Source: Psychrobacillus psychrodurans
GTDB lineage: Bacteria; Bacillota; Bacilli; Bacillales_A; Planococcaceae
DNA length: 64,000 bases
Direction of reading: 5' to 3'
Assembly (NCBI GenBank): GCA_900114885.1
Contig: FOUN01000003.1
Span: 1 to 64,000, forward strand
Shown here: positions 15,207 through 24,445 of the stretch, piece after piece
Numbering within the stretch: the stretch's first letter is position 1
Layout of the letters: the number at the start of each line of letters is the position of its first letter
Made by a program: the position numbers and the translations under genes
The notes under the pieces: generated by a model
The model's input: only the letters and a program-made list of their open reading frames with translations
Database searches by the model: none
What the model was told of the DNA's origin: nothing

Positions 15207-16262
15207 ATGTTATTGGAAGCACAAAATTTTATTCGTCTTTTTTATGATGAAACTGGTAAAAAAGAATTAGACATGCATACGCGATTTAGAGAAGTAGAAA
15301 ATCAGATAAAAATAGAAGGTACTTATGAACATACTACCGAAGAGTTAGAATTTGGAGCCAAGGTAGCGTGGCGCAATAGCAATAAGTGCATAGGACGACT
15401 ATTTTGGCAAAGCCTTACTGTTTTTGATAAAAGGGATTTACATACCGAGGACGCTGTATTTGAAGCACTAATAGAGCATATGCAGTTTGCGACAAATGAA
15501 GGTCGGATCAGACCTACCATTACAATATTTTCACCAAAAGATGTACGGATTTGGAATCATCAGCTAATTAGATATGCTGGCTATGAAACGGAAGATTGGA
15601 TAATAGGAGATTCTGATTCTATTGATTTTACGAAAAAATGTGAGGAGCTTGGATGGAAAGGGAAGAGAACCAATTTTGATGTTCTACCACTTGTCATTCA
15701 GATAAAAGATCACCCTCCGAAATTATTTGATATTCCGGAGCAGTATATTTTAGAAGTGCCCATTCGTCATCCTGAATATGAATGGTTTGAGTATTTACAA
15801 CTAAAATGGTATGCAGTTCCGATGATTTCAAGTATGAAGTTAGAAATGGGAGGTATTACTTACGCTGCTGCTCCTTTTAATGGATGGTATATGGGAACTG
15901 AAATTGGTGCACGGAATCTGGCCGACGATTATCGCTACAATATGTTACCTTCAGTAGCAAGACATATGGGATTAAATACGAAATCTAATGCTTCACTTTG
16001 GAAAGACCGTGCGCTGTTGGAACTAAATGTAGCGGTATTGTATTCCTTCAAAAAAGACGGTGTCAGTATTGTAGATCATCATACTGCAGCACAGCAATTT
16101 AAAAAATTCGAAGAAATTGAGAAGGATGCAGATCGTGACGTAACAGGCAACTGGACATGGCTTATTCCTCCAATGTCCCCTGCTACCACTCATATCTTCC
16201 ATAAGCAATACAATAATGAAAAAGTAACGCCAAATTATTCCTATCAACCATCACCGTATTAA
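15207..16262 (+). CDS. nos: Nitric oxide synthase, oxygenase subunit (bacterial NOS)
   Basis: The 351-residue protein is the oxygenase domain only, the normal size for bacterial NOS. It oxidises L-arginine to citrulline and NO using reductases encoded elsewhere. The haem-ligand cysteine is C61 in [13 protein letters not shown]. The substrate/pterin region shows [15 protein letters not shown], and the dimer region ends with [15 protein letters not shown] follows GGGGAGGTGC. The gene is monocistronic, with a terminator at its end. In other Bacillales, NO from this enzyme contributes to oxidative-stress defence. Confidence 0.95.
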   Translation: MLLEAQNFIRLFYDETGKKELDMHTRFREVENQIKIEGTYEHTTEELEFGAKVAWRNSNKCIGRLFWQSLTVFDKRDLHTEDAVFEALIEHMQFATNEGRIRPTITIFSPKDVRIWNHQLIRYAGYETEDWIIGDSDSIDFTKKCEELGWKGKRTNFDVLPLVIQIKDHPPKLFDIPEQYILEVPIRHPEYEWFEYLQLKWYAVPMISSMKLEMGGITYAAAPFNGWYMGTEIGARNLADDYRYNMLPSVARHMGLNTKSNASLWKDRALLELNVAVLYSFKKDGVSIVDHHTAAQQFKKFEEIEKDADRDVTGNWTWLIPPMSPATTHIFHKQYNNEKVTPNYSYQPSPY

Positions 16263-16265
16263 AAA

Positions 16266-16293
16266 AGAAGCATGATCTCATGCTTCTTTTTTT
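16266..16293. terminator. Terminator between nos and the convergent MFS gene
   Basis: GAAGCATGA/TCATGCTTC stem with an A run before and a T run after, so it could serve both converging genes. Confidence 0.85.
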
Positions 16294-16302
16294 CAATTCT
16301 TG

Positions 16303-17502
16303 TTAGACTTCCTCCGAGACATATCGATTTCTACCAGCATGCATTCCAGCTAAGAAGAGGAGAACGACGGTTACAATGAATAAAATCATTGGTGTATACC
16401 AACTTCCTGTTTCATCATGGATAAATCCAAAGAACACCGGTCCAACTGCTGCGAGTAAATATCCAATTGACTGAGCAACACCCGATAAATCAGCTGCTTC
16501 CATGGGTGTGCGAGAACGAAGCGAAAAGAACATCATTACAAGACCAAACGATGCCCCCCCACCTAAGCCAAGTGTAATCATCCAAAGTAAAGAAAGTGAA
16601 ATATCTCCAAACAATAAACCAGTGAAACCTATTAAATAGAAAACCGTAAATAATGCAACAAGTATTCGCTGATCCTTAAGTCGACCTGCGAGAATTGGAA
16701 TAAGGAAAGTCATTGGAAGCTGCGCAAATTGCATAAAGGAAAGCATCCATCCAGAACTTTCAGCATCCATTCCCTTGGTTTGTAATATTTCAGGAATCCA
16801 TGCTGCAGTTGTATAAAAAATAAGTGATTGTAGACCCATACATAAGGTAATGGTCCAGGTTAAAGGTGATTTAAAAATAGACTTAGCTTTTACCACTTTA
16901 GTTGTAGGGCTTACGACAACTATTTGTTTTTGCTTGATTTGTGGTAACCATATGATACACGCGACTATCGCAAGAACCGACCAAAAACCAAGTGCACCTT
17001 GCCAGCCATATGAAGTCCCATCTGCTATTGGATAGCTGATACCTGCCCCAATTCCTGCAGATAAGTTCATGGACACGGTAAACACTCCAGTCATTAGACC
17101 AAGTTGTAAAGGAAATTTAAGCTTTATAAAACTTGGGATTAGTACATTACCAAAAGCAATCGCAATTCCTATTAAAGCAGTGCCTAATAGTAAGAAGAAT
17201 GGTGTTCCGAGCGAGCGAATAATTATTCCGATTGCCAATAATAGAATTGCCAGAAAGAGTGTCATTTCCATCCCAAAGCGTCGTGCAATCTTTGGGGCAA
17301 AAGGGGATATGATCGCAAATGCCAGAAGTGGAATCGTTGTGATAAACCCAGCTAATACATTCGATATGGCTAATCCATCTCGTATGTACGAAATAATTGG
17401 ACCTACGGCAGTAAGTGGTGCTCGTAGTGTCGTTGAAATGAAAATAATTCCAATTATTAATAATGCAATTGTCTTTTTATTTGTTTCTTGATTCGTTAAC
17501 AA
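16303..17502 (-). CDS. MFS transporter, CynX/NimT family
   Basis: A 399-residue protein with 12 predicted membrane helices. The opening TTLRAPLTAVGPII and the motif-like LRDQR/GRLKDQR loop are typical of the CynX/NimT (cyanate/nitroimidazole) branch of major facilitator transporters. The substrate is unknown; in other bacteria members are linked to 2-nitroimidazole or cyanate efflux/uptake. The start is TTG 17502 behind AAGGAG. It converges on nos and stands alone. Confidence 0.85.
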   Translation of the reverse strand: MLTNQETNKKTIALLIIGIIFISTTLRAPLTAVGPIISYIRDGLAISNVLAGFITTIPLLAFAIISPFAPKIARRFGMEMTLFLAILLLAIGIIIRSLGTPFFLLLGTALIGIAIAFGNVLIPSFIKLKFPLQLGLMTGVFTVSMNLSAGIGAGISYPIADGTSYGWQGALGFWSVLAIVACIIWLPQIKQKQIVVVSPTTKVVKAKSIFKSPLTWTITLCMGLQSLIFYTTAAWIPEILQTKGMDAESSGWMLSFMQFAQLPMTFLIPILAGRLKDQRILVALFTVFYLIGFTGLLFGDISLSLLWMITLGLGGGASFGLVMMFFSLRSRTPMEAADLSGVAQSIGYLLAAVGPVFFGFIHDETGSWYTPMILFIVTVVLLFLAGMHAGRNRYVSEEV

Positions 17503-17695
17503 ATGAATTCTCTCCTTACGAGATTATGTATTTCGATATTAGAAAATGCTACACCCTTTGTCCTTGAAGTTCAATAGATATATTAGAAAGATATTTCTAT
17601 ATAAGAAAATAATGGAATATTAAGAGAATTGTTATGATAAAATAGATATGTAAATATTTACAATTCGAAATTGATATATTAATAGGGGGATTCAA

Positions 17696-18490
17696 TTGAC
17701 TGCTAAGAAAGTATTATCATTGGTGGGAGTATCTAAAAGTTTTGGAAATAAACAAGTGTTAAAAGGTGTCAATCTAGATGTATTTGAAGGTCAAATTATT
17801 GGCTATATCGGACCAAATGGAGCAGGAAAAAGTACAACTGTAAAGATGATGCTTGGCCTTTTAGATGGCTATACTGGATTTATAGAAATTTTTGGAGAAA
17901 ATATTCTCAAAAGTGATTATTCCTATAAAAAGAGAATTGGCTATGTGCCAGAGACGGCTGAGCTTTATGAAAATCTTACTGCATTCGAATATCTATCCTT
18001 CACAGGTGAACTATACGGATTAAGTAGTGAGGAAGCGGAGAAAAAGGCATTCGGTTTAATGAAGGAATTTGGTTTAGAAACTGTATTTCATCAACGAATT
18101 TCCTCTTTTTCAAAAGGGATGAAGCAGAAAGTATTAATCATTTCGAGTTTGTTACACGACCCGGATTTATTGTTTTTGGATGAACCGCTTAGTGGTTTAG
18201 ATGCGAACAGTGTGATGGTTATAAAAGAGATACTTGCAAAGCTTGCACAGCAAGGGAAGACTATTTTTTATTCTTCCCATATTATGGATGTTGTAGAAAA
18301 AATCAGTAACAGAATTGTATTATTAGTAGATGGTCAAGTAGTAGCGGATGGAACTTTTGAAGAGTTAAAATCGCAGAATCAGGAAGGGTCATTAGAAGAC
18401 ATCTTCAATCAGTTGACTGGTTTTACCGAGCACGAGGACATTGCAGGCAGGTTTGTAGATTTAGTACGTGGAGGCAGCGTCCATGAATGA
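17696..18490 (+). CDS. ABC transporter ATP-binding protein
   Basis: This 264-residue ATPase shows Walker A GPNGAGKST (about residues 37-45), signature SSFSKGMKQK, Walker B LLFLDEP and D-loop SGLDA, and the H-loop in YSSHIMD. It is of the exporter type with a short C-terminal extension. TTG follows AGGGGG. The stop overlaps the start of the permease gene (ATGAATGA), so the pair is coupled. The exported substrate is unknown. Confidence 0.92.
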   Translation: MTAKKVLSLVGVSKSFGNKQVLKGVNLDVFEGQIIGYIGPNGAGKSTTVKMMLGLLDGYTGFIEIFGENILKSDYSYKKRIGYVPETAELYENLTAFEYLSFTGELYGLSSEEAEKKAFGLMKEFGLETVFHQRISSFSKGMKQKVLIISSLLHDPDLLFLDEPLSGLDANSVMVIKEILAKLAQQGKTIFYSSHIMDVVEKISNRIVLLVDGQVVADGTFEELKSQNQEGSLEDIFNQLTGFTEHEDIAGRFVDLVRGGSVHE

Positions 18491-20105
18491 TTTTGCATCA
18501 CTTAGAATACTAGATCGTTTTAGACCTGTCTTTCAAAAGTTGAATATAGACTATGATGTGATGCGTTTGATTCTACAACTGAAGCTGACGATGGATAGCA
18601 GAAGGATGCCGGCTATCTTTAGTGGTTCAAATGTAAAAAAAGAAGGGAACCAGTTTCTAAAATCCTTATGGATGTACGCGTTATTTGGAATTCTCTTTTT
18701 AGTTCCTTTTCTATTTTTAGGTAATGAGTTTCTATTCTCTCTTACTATTATGTTCAGCTCCTTATTTGTCATTTTAATGACATCAATGGTATCTGATTTT
18801 TCTGCTGTTCTGCTTGATATACGGGATAAAAATATACTTCACCCGAAACCCATTAGTGAAAAGACTTTAAATGCAGCGAAGATTACTCATATTATGATAT
18901 ATATGGTTCTTTTAACTGGTGCGTTTGTAATTATTCCTCTTATTGTAAGTATATTTAAATTTGGTATTATATTTGCGCTCTTATTTTTAATAGAAATAAT
19001 ATTGATAAGTAGTTTGGCTGTGGTGTTGACCGCTTTTGTTTACTTGTTCATTCTCCGTTTTTTTAGTGGTGAAATGTTAAAGGATATTATTAACTATGTA
19101 CAAATTTTCCTAGCAATTGGAATGGCGGTAAGTTATCAATTAGTTGGGCGCGTATTTCAAATAGTTAATATTGATATTTCGTATGCCTTTGCTTGGTGGC
19201 ATACGTTACTGCCTCCTTTTTGGTTCGCAGCACCTTTTGAATTAATCTTAAATAAAGATTTTTCTTTTCATATAATTGTATTATCATTACTCGCTCTTGT
19301 AGCTCCATTTCTTGCGATTGCGGTGTATATTCGTCTAATGCCGACCTTTGAACGAAATCTATCTAAATTACAAAGTGATACAAACAGAAGGAAAAAGAAA
19401 AATCGTAAATTACAATTTGTTTTTGCAAAAATTTTATGTAGAACTAAAGAGGAGCGTACTTTTTATAAGTTTGCATCTCTTATGTTAAAAGAAGAAAGGG
19501 AATTAAAGCTAAAAATATTTCCCTTACTAGGATTTGCGGTTATTTTTCCTTTTATCTTTTTATTCAATACATTAAGCACTAGTTCTTATGAGGAAATGAA
19601 AAGCGGAAATTCATTTATGGTCATATATTTTGCGCTAATTATGATTCCATCCGTTGTGCAAATGCTCGAGTACTCTGGTAATTATAAAGGGCAATGGATC
19701 TTCTACGCTGCTCCTATTAAAAACAAATCAATTGTTTATAGTGCAACTCTAAAGGCAAGCATAATGAATTATTTCATACCTATTTTAACTATGCTTAGTG
19801 TTATATTTTTATGGATTTTTTCTTTTAAAATAATTCTGGACTTAGTCGTTGTCCTATTAGCCACAATTGCACTAACATTAGTATCTTATGGCATTTTTAA
19901 GAAGGGGAAGTTTCCCTTCACTAGTTCGCATGAGCATACACAAACTAATGCCTTTTTTAAAGTTTTCGGTAGTATGTTCATAGTAGGACTTATGGCTGCG
20001 CTGCATGCTGTGGTTTTAATCATTCCTTATGGTTTACCGGTATATGCCTTCATACTGTTAATAAGTATTTTCATAGGATGGAAGTTAATGTTCTCGAAGG
20101 GATGA
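18483..20105 (+). CDS. ABC transporter permease, large multi-helix type
   Basis: About 540 residues with roughly twelve hydrophobic helices, a basic loop near residue 300 (RRKKKNRK) and no ATPase motifs. It is the membrane partner of the ATPase whose last codons it overlaps. I choose ATG 18483 behind GGAGG rather than GTG 18468. The topology resembles uncharacterised Bacillus ABC exporters. Function beyond export is not inferable. Confidence 0.85.
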   Translation: MNDFASLRILDRFRPVFQKLNIDYDVMRLILQLKLTMDSRRMPAIFSGSNVKKEGNQFLKSLWMYALFGILFLVPFLFLGNEFLFSLTIMFSSLFVILMTSMVSDFSAVLLDIRDKNILHPKPISEKTLNAAKITHIMIYMVLLTGAFVIIPLIVSIFKFGIIFALLFLIEIILISSLAVVLTAFVYLFILRFFSGEMLKDIINYVQIFLAIGMAVSYQLVGRVFQIVNIDISYAFAWWHTLLPPFWFAAPFELILNKDFSFHIIVLSLLALVAPFLAIAVYIRLMPTFERNLSKLQSDTNRRKKKNRKLQFVFAKILCRTKEERTFYKFASLMLKEERELKLKIFPLLGFAVIFPFIFLFNTLSTSSYEEMKSGNSFMVIYFALIMIPSVVQMLEYSGNYKGQWIFYAAPIKNKSIVYSATLKASIMNYFIPILTMLSVIFLWIFSFKIILDLVVVLLATIALTLVSYGIFKKGKFPFTSSHEHTQTNAFFKVFGSMFIVGLMAALHAVVLIIPYGLPVYAFILLISIFIGWKLMFSKG

Positions 20106-20159
20106 ATTGTTATTCAAACAATAGAAGATATAGAAACTTTAATAATAGAAGATAAATGG

Positions 20160-20681
20160 ATGATGGATATATTAAAAGTAGCTCAGCAATTGGAGTTGCC
20201 AGACTGGTGGATATGCGCAGGGTTTGTACGCTCGAAGATTTGGGATACTTTACATGGATATAAGGAAAAAACTCCATTAGCTGATATCGATGTTATTTAT
20301 TTTAATCCTCATAATAAGGAAGAGTCAGAGGAGAAAAAATGGGAGGATCAGCTACAGAAGTTGAGACCAAATATTCCATGGTCTGTGAAAAATCAGGCTA
20401 GAATGCATAGGATAAATAACCTGCCGCCTTATAAATCTTCGGAAGATGGAATATCCAATTTTCCGGAAACAGTGACAGCAATAGGAGTGAAATTAAATGA
20501 TCAGAATGAAATAGTAGTTGTTGCTCCACATGGAATAGTGGATATCCTGCAGATGACAGTGAAACCAGTTCCTCGATTTGCAACAAATAAAGAACTTTTA
20601 GAAATTTACGAGCAACGTATCCATAGGAAAAACTGGCATTCTATTTGGCCAAATATAAGTATAAGTAACAGCAAGATGTGA
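20160..20681 (+). CDS. Nucleotidyltransferase family protein (COG3575 type)
   Basis: The protein has WWICAGFVRSKIWD (about residues 16-29) and PLADIDVIYF (about residues 40-49), where D-x-D forms the nucleotidyltransferase metal site. IVDILQMTVKP and RIHRKNW follow. The open frame and family similarity extend upstream of ATG 20160 (VIQTIEDIETLIIEDKW) to the permease stop at 20103-20105, but without ATG, GTG or TTG. Translation may start at ATT 20106, behind GAAGGG and coupled to the permease stop, giving about 191 residues. Otherwise the true start has been lost. Confidence 0.82.
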   Translation: MMDILKVAQQLELPDWWICAGFVRSKIWDTLHGYKEKTPLADIDVIYFNPHNKEESEEKKWEDQLQKLRPNIPWSVKNQARMHRINNLPPYKSSEDGISNFPETVTAIGVKLNDQNEIVVVAPHGIVDILQMTVKPVPRFATNKELLEIYEQRIHRKNWHSIWPNISISNSKM

Positions 20682-20799
20682 CAAAAAGTACATTAGTTTT
20701 TGTTTTCCTTCTTTTATTCTACATAACATTTGAAACTTGATGAACCGATTGGGCGATGGGCGCATATGATGTTATGACTTGATTACAAGGAGGAAAAAA

Positions 20800-21354
20800 A
20801 TGAAACACATGCGCCATATTGTGACGAAAGCTGTTGTTGCTAAAGGTAAAAAGAGAACAGAATCCTGTGAAGTGCTTCGTCCACCAAATACACCGTCGAG
20901 TATTTTAGGATGTTGGGTTATTAATCACACATGTTCGTCTAAAAAACACGGAAGATATGTTGAAGTAACTGGAAAATTTGATATAAACGTTTGGTATGCA
21001 CATCATGATCATTCCAAAACTTCTGTGTTCACAGAAACGATCAATTACAAAGATCGTATTAAGTTACATTATCGCGATAAAGACTCTACTGGGGAAGAAG
21101 TACATGTACGTGTGTTACAGCAACCAAATTGTACAGAGGCAATTATTATTTCAGGAGGAACACAGTTCCAGGTAACTGTAGAAAGAGAAATACTTGTTGA
21201 GGTTGTAGGAGAAACAACTATATGCATTCAAGTTCATGAAGCGGAATTTGAAGAAGAATGGGCATATGGGGAAGAAAGCTCTTCTAGTTCGTCATCAAGT
21301 TCTGCAGGATCCACCGGTTCCTCCAAAGAAGCAGAAGATTCTTCGTCCCTTTAA
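20800..21354 (+). CDS. cotE: Outer spore coat morphogenetic protein CotE
   Basis: The 184-residue protein is the size of B. subtilis CotE (181). It has VVAKGKKR, then PPNTPSSILGCWVINH, GRYVEVTGKFDINVWY and the late acidic region EAEFEEEWAYGEE. CotE sits between inner and outer coat and recruits outer coat proteins. The C-terminus is a serine-rich tail (runs of S then GSTGSS), more extended than the acidic tail I know from B. subtilis. ATG 20800 follows AAGGAGG. It stands just upstream of mutS-mutL as in B. subtilis. Confidence 0.95.
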   Translation: MKHMRHIVTKAVVAKGKKRTESCEVLRPPNTPSSILGCWVINHTCSSKKHGRYVEVTGKFDINVWYAHHDHSKTSVFTETINYKDRIKLHYRDKDSTGEEVHVRVLQQPNCTEAIIISGGTQFQVTVEREILVEVVGETTICIQVHEAEFEEEWAYGEESSSSSSSSSAGSTGSSKEAEDSSSL

Positions 21355-21355
21355 C

Positions 21356-21386
21356 AAGCCGGCTATTTCTTCCGGCTTTTTTTTAT
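21356..21386 (+). terminator. cotE terminator
   Basis: AAGCCGG/CCGGCTT stem followed by T8. Confidence 0.9.
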
Positions 21387-21565
21387 TGCCTAAAAAATTT
21401 GGAAATGACTTTTTTTATTGAGTCAATTATTTGATCAAGAAAATGAATATTTACGTGAATTTATTTTTTATGTTTTATTCAATTGTTTCAATTATATAAC
21501 TGACTGAATATCTCTCATGATAAGGGAAAAACTAATAAAGATTAAAAATGAGAGGAGTGTTCACT

Positions 21566-21703
21566 ATGAAGGACCGGAAACAACCACATGAGAAGTTTAC
21601 GAAGAAAGATAATGGATTATCTTCTATGCAAGAAGTAATATATCCAAAAGAATTCAAACGTGCTGATGAAGAGTCATTTAAAAAAAATCCGATTAAAAAG
21701 TAA
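21566..21703 (+). CDS. 45-residue basic hypothetical protein
   Basis: MKDRKQPHEKFTKKDNGLSS is followed by MQEVIYPKEFKRADEES and a basic end. ATG follows AGAGGAGTG at good spacing, and a terminator follows the stop. It is hydrophilic and charged, with no membrane segment. It stands between cotE and mutS with its own transcription unit. No family is recognised. The composition would suit a small spore protein, but that is a guess. Confidence 0.65.
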   Translation: MKDRKQPHEKFTKKDNGLSSMQEVIYPKEFKRADEESFKKNPIKK

Positions 21704-21712
21704 CCTAATTAT

Positions 21713-21745
21713 GAACCCTGAATAGGTAGTTAATTCAGGGTTCGC
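21713..21745 (+). terminator. Terminator of the small gene
   Basis: GAACCCTGAAT/ATTCAGGGTTC stem, then GCTTTATT. Confidence 0.75.
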
Positions 21746-21853
21746 TTTATTAGTACTAATCGCATATATCCTTTACGCGATTCTTACTTCTGCCTCTTTT
21801 CTTATTGTTTTTGGTATAATCATTATATTAGTAATGAAGAGAGAAGGATTTAA

Positions 21854-24424
21854 ATGACTACACAAACTCCAATGATGCAACAATACTTAAAAATTAAAGA
21901 AGACCACATAGATGCGTTTTTGTTTTTCCGTTTAGGTGATTTTTATGAATTATTCCACGATGATGCTATTAAAGCTGCTGCGATTTTGGAAATTACGCTG
22001 ACTAGTAGGAAGGACAATATACCGATGTGTGGAGTACCTCATCATTCTGCTCAAGGATATATCGAAACGCTTATAAGTAAGGGCTATAAAGTCGCTATTT
22101 GTGAACAAGTGGAAGATCCTAAACATGCGAAGGGTGTAGTTAAAAGAGAGGTTGTACGTCTTGTTACACCAGGAACTATAATCGAAGGAAAAGCTATGCA
22201 AACGAAGTCTAACTATTTTATTGCTTCTGCTGACTTGCTAGCTGCTACCAATGAAGTCGCTTTTGCATACTTAGATGTATCAACAGGAGATGGCTTTACG
22301 ACTATTCTTACAGGTGATGAAAAGGAAGTAGTACAGGAGCTACTGGCAATCCAGGCAAAAGAATTGATCGTCAGTGAACAAATGTACGTCTTGATCAATG
22401 AATTATCTGCTATTCATGATTTTACGGTTTCCATTGAAAAAGATGAGTTATCAAATGAAGATATTCATAAATACATTCCGAACCATCCCGATCAAACACA
22501 TCAAACGGTTAAACGATTATTACAATATATTCAAAAAACGCAAAAACAATCTCTATTACATATTCAACCATTCACTTTTCAACAAAGAGAATCCTTTTTA
22601 GCAATGGACTATCATTCTAAGAGAAATTTAGAGCTAATATCATCTATTCGAAGTGGTGACCAAAAAGGTACATTATTATGGTTATTAGATGAAACAGTGA
22701 CTGCAATGGGTGGACGCAAATTAAAGCAATGGATTCATCAGCCCCTTGCAAACAGACAATCGATTGAAGCGCGTCAAGAAATAGTAACGAGTTTTTTGAA
22801 TGACTTTATGCTTCGTGAAGAGATTAAAGAAGCTTTCAAGGAAGTATACGACCTAGAACGTCTTGTAGGCCGTATTGGATTTGGTAGTGCTGGCGGGAGA
22901 GATCTTGCCCAGTTAAGGCAGTCCCTTTCTAAGGTCCCTATTATTAAACAGCTACTCGTAGAATCGGAAGATCAAGAGTTGCAAAGACTTGGGAACGCAT
23001 TAGAGGATTGTGAAGTTATTTGGAGAAAGTTACAAGAAGCGATTAGTGAGAACCCTCCGATTTCCGTAAAAGACGGCGGAGTGATTAACAATGGTTTCCA
23101 TGAACGACTGGACCAACTACGTGATGCCTCTGTTAACGGTAAAAAGTGGATTGCAGAACTTGAGCAAAGGGAAAGAGAAATTACAGGTTCTAAAAACTTG
23201 AAGATAGGATATAACCGGATTTTTGGCTATTATATCGAGCTAACAAAATCGAATATTCATTTAGCAGATGAGTCTAGATATGTCCGTAAACAAACACTTG
23301 CGAATGCAGAACGATATATTACCGACGAGCTTAAAGAGAAAGAATCCCTTATTTTATCTGCAGAAGATGAAAGCCTAGTTTTGGAATATGAATTGTTTAT
23401 GCAAGTTAGAGAAGAAATAAAAACATATATTCCGCTAGTTCAAAAATTAGCGAAACAAATTAGTGAGCTAGATGTTTTTATCTCTTTTGCCCAGGTTGCA
23501 GAGAACCATAGATTGACGAAACCTGTTTTCCATGATTCCAATGCAATGATTATTAAAGAGGGAAGACATCCAGTTGTTGAAAAAATGATGAACAATCAGT
23601 TATATGTACCAAATGACTGTGTTCTTACGGAAGATATTAATATGCTATTGATCACTGGTCCTAATATGTCTGGTAAAAGTACTTTTATGCGTCAAATAGC
23701 CATTACAACTGTAATGGCGCAAATTGGATGCTATGTACCTGCAGAATCTGCGACGCTTCCAATTGTCGATAAAATATTTACTCGTATTGGGGCTGCCGAT
23801 GATTTGGCAGGTGGGCAAAGTACTTTCATGATTGAGATGATGGAATCACAGCATGCTATTATGAATGCAACTAGTAAGAGCTTGTTGTTATTCGATGAAA
23901 TTGGCCGTGGTACTTCTACCTATGATGGCATGAGTTTGGCACAAGCTATGATGGAATATATTCATGAAAATATAGGAGCTAATACGCTTTTCTCCACTCA
24001 TTATCATGAACTGACGGATTTAGAGGACTCGCTACCAAAGCTCCGAAATGTACATGTGTCAGCAACTGAAAAAGATGGCAAAGTGGTCTTTCTTCACAAG
24101 CTAAAAGATGGTCCGGCTGATAAGAGCTACGGTATCCATGTAGCAGAGTTAGCACAATTGCCGGAACAAATTATTTCCCGAGCACGTGATATCCTAGCGA
24201 CCTTCGAGGATCAGGAGGAAAAAGGAGGAAGTGCTGTTCAGGTAAGCGAAACCCAATTATCCTTCTTCGATGAGCAACCAAAGACACGTAAAGAACCAGT
24301 AGTTATCCAAGATGATAAATCGACGGATAAAATAATAAAAAAGTTGAAGAAAGTCAATATATCAGGTACGACTCCTTTAGAAGCATTACAACTATTGTAC
24401 GAGTTACAAAACGAGCTAGAATAG
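21854..24424 (+). CDS. mutS: DNA mismatch repair protein MutS
   Basis: The 856-residue protein has the mismatch-reading FYE motif in RLGDFYELF (near residue 31), the Walker A GPNMSGKST near residue 600, Walker B LLLFDEIGRG, and the signature loop STYDGMS with STHYHELT. It recognises mispairs and, with ATP, recruits MutL. AGAGAAGG precedes ATG. mutL follows after 21 bp, so they form an operon. Confidence 0.98.
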   Translation: MTTQTPMMQQYLKIKEDHIDAFLFFRLGDFYELFHDDAIKAAAILEITLTSRKDNIPMCGVPHHSAQGYIETLISKGYKVAICEQVEDPKHAKGVVKREVVRLVTPGTIIEGKAMQTKSNYFIASADLLAATNEVAFAYLDVSTGDGFTTILTGDEKEVVQELLAIQAKELIVSEQMYVLINELSAIHDFTVSIEKDELSNEDIHKYIPNHPDQTHQTVKRLLQYIQKTQKQSLLHIQPFTFQQRESFLAMDYHSKRNLELISSIRSGDQKGTLLWLLDETVTAMGGRKLKQWIHQPLANRQSIEARQEIVTSFLNDFMLREEIKEAFKEVYDLERLVGRIGFGSAGGRDLAQLRQSLSKVPIIKQLLVESEDQELQRLGNALEDCEVIWRKLQEAISENPPISVKDGGVINNGFHERLDQLRDASVNGKKWIAELEQREREITGSKNLKIGYNRIFGYYIELTKSNIHLADESRYVRKQTLANAERYITDELKEKESLILSAEDESLVLEYELFMQVREEIKTYIPLVQKLAKQISELDVFISFAQVAENHRLTKPVFHDSNAMIIKEGRHPVVEKMMNNQLYVPNDCVLTEDINMLLITGPNMSGKSTFMRQIAITTVMAQIGCYVPAESATLPIVDKIFTRIGAADDLAGGQSTFMIEMMESQHAIMNATSKSLLLFDEIGRGTSTYDGMSLAQAMMEYIHENIGANTLFSTHYHELTDLEDSLPKLRNVHVSATEKDGKVVFLHKLKDGPADKSYGIHVAELAQLPEQIISRARDILATFEDQEEKGGSAVQVSETQLSFFDEQPKTRKEPVVIQDDKSTDKIIKKLKKVNISGTTPLEALQLLYELQNELE

Positions 24425-24445
24425 CGCAGGAAGTAGGTGAATGAA

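Noticed and set aside
16850..17491. Plus-strand frames of 61 and 140 codons
   Set aside because: They are antisense shadows of the MFS transporter gene.
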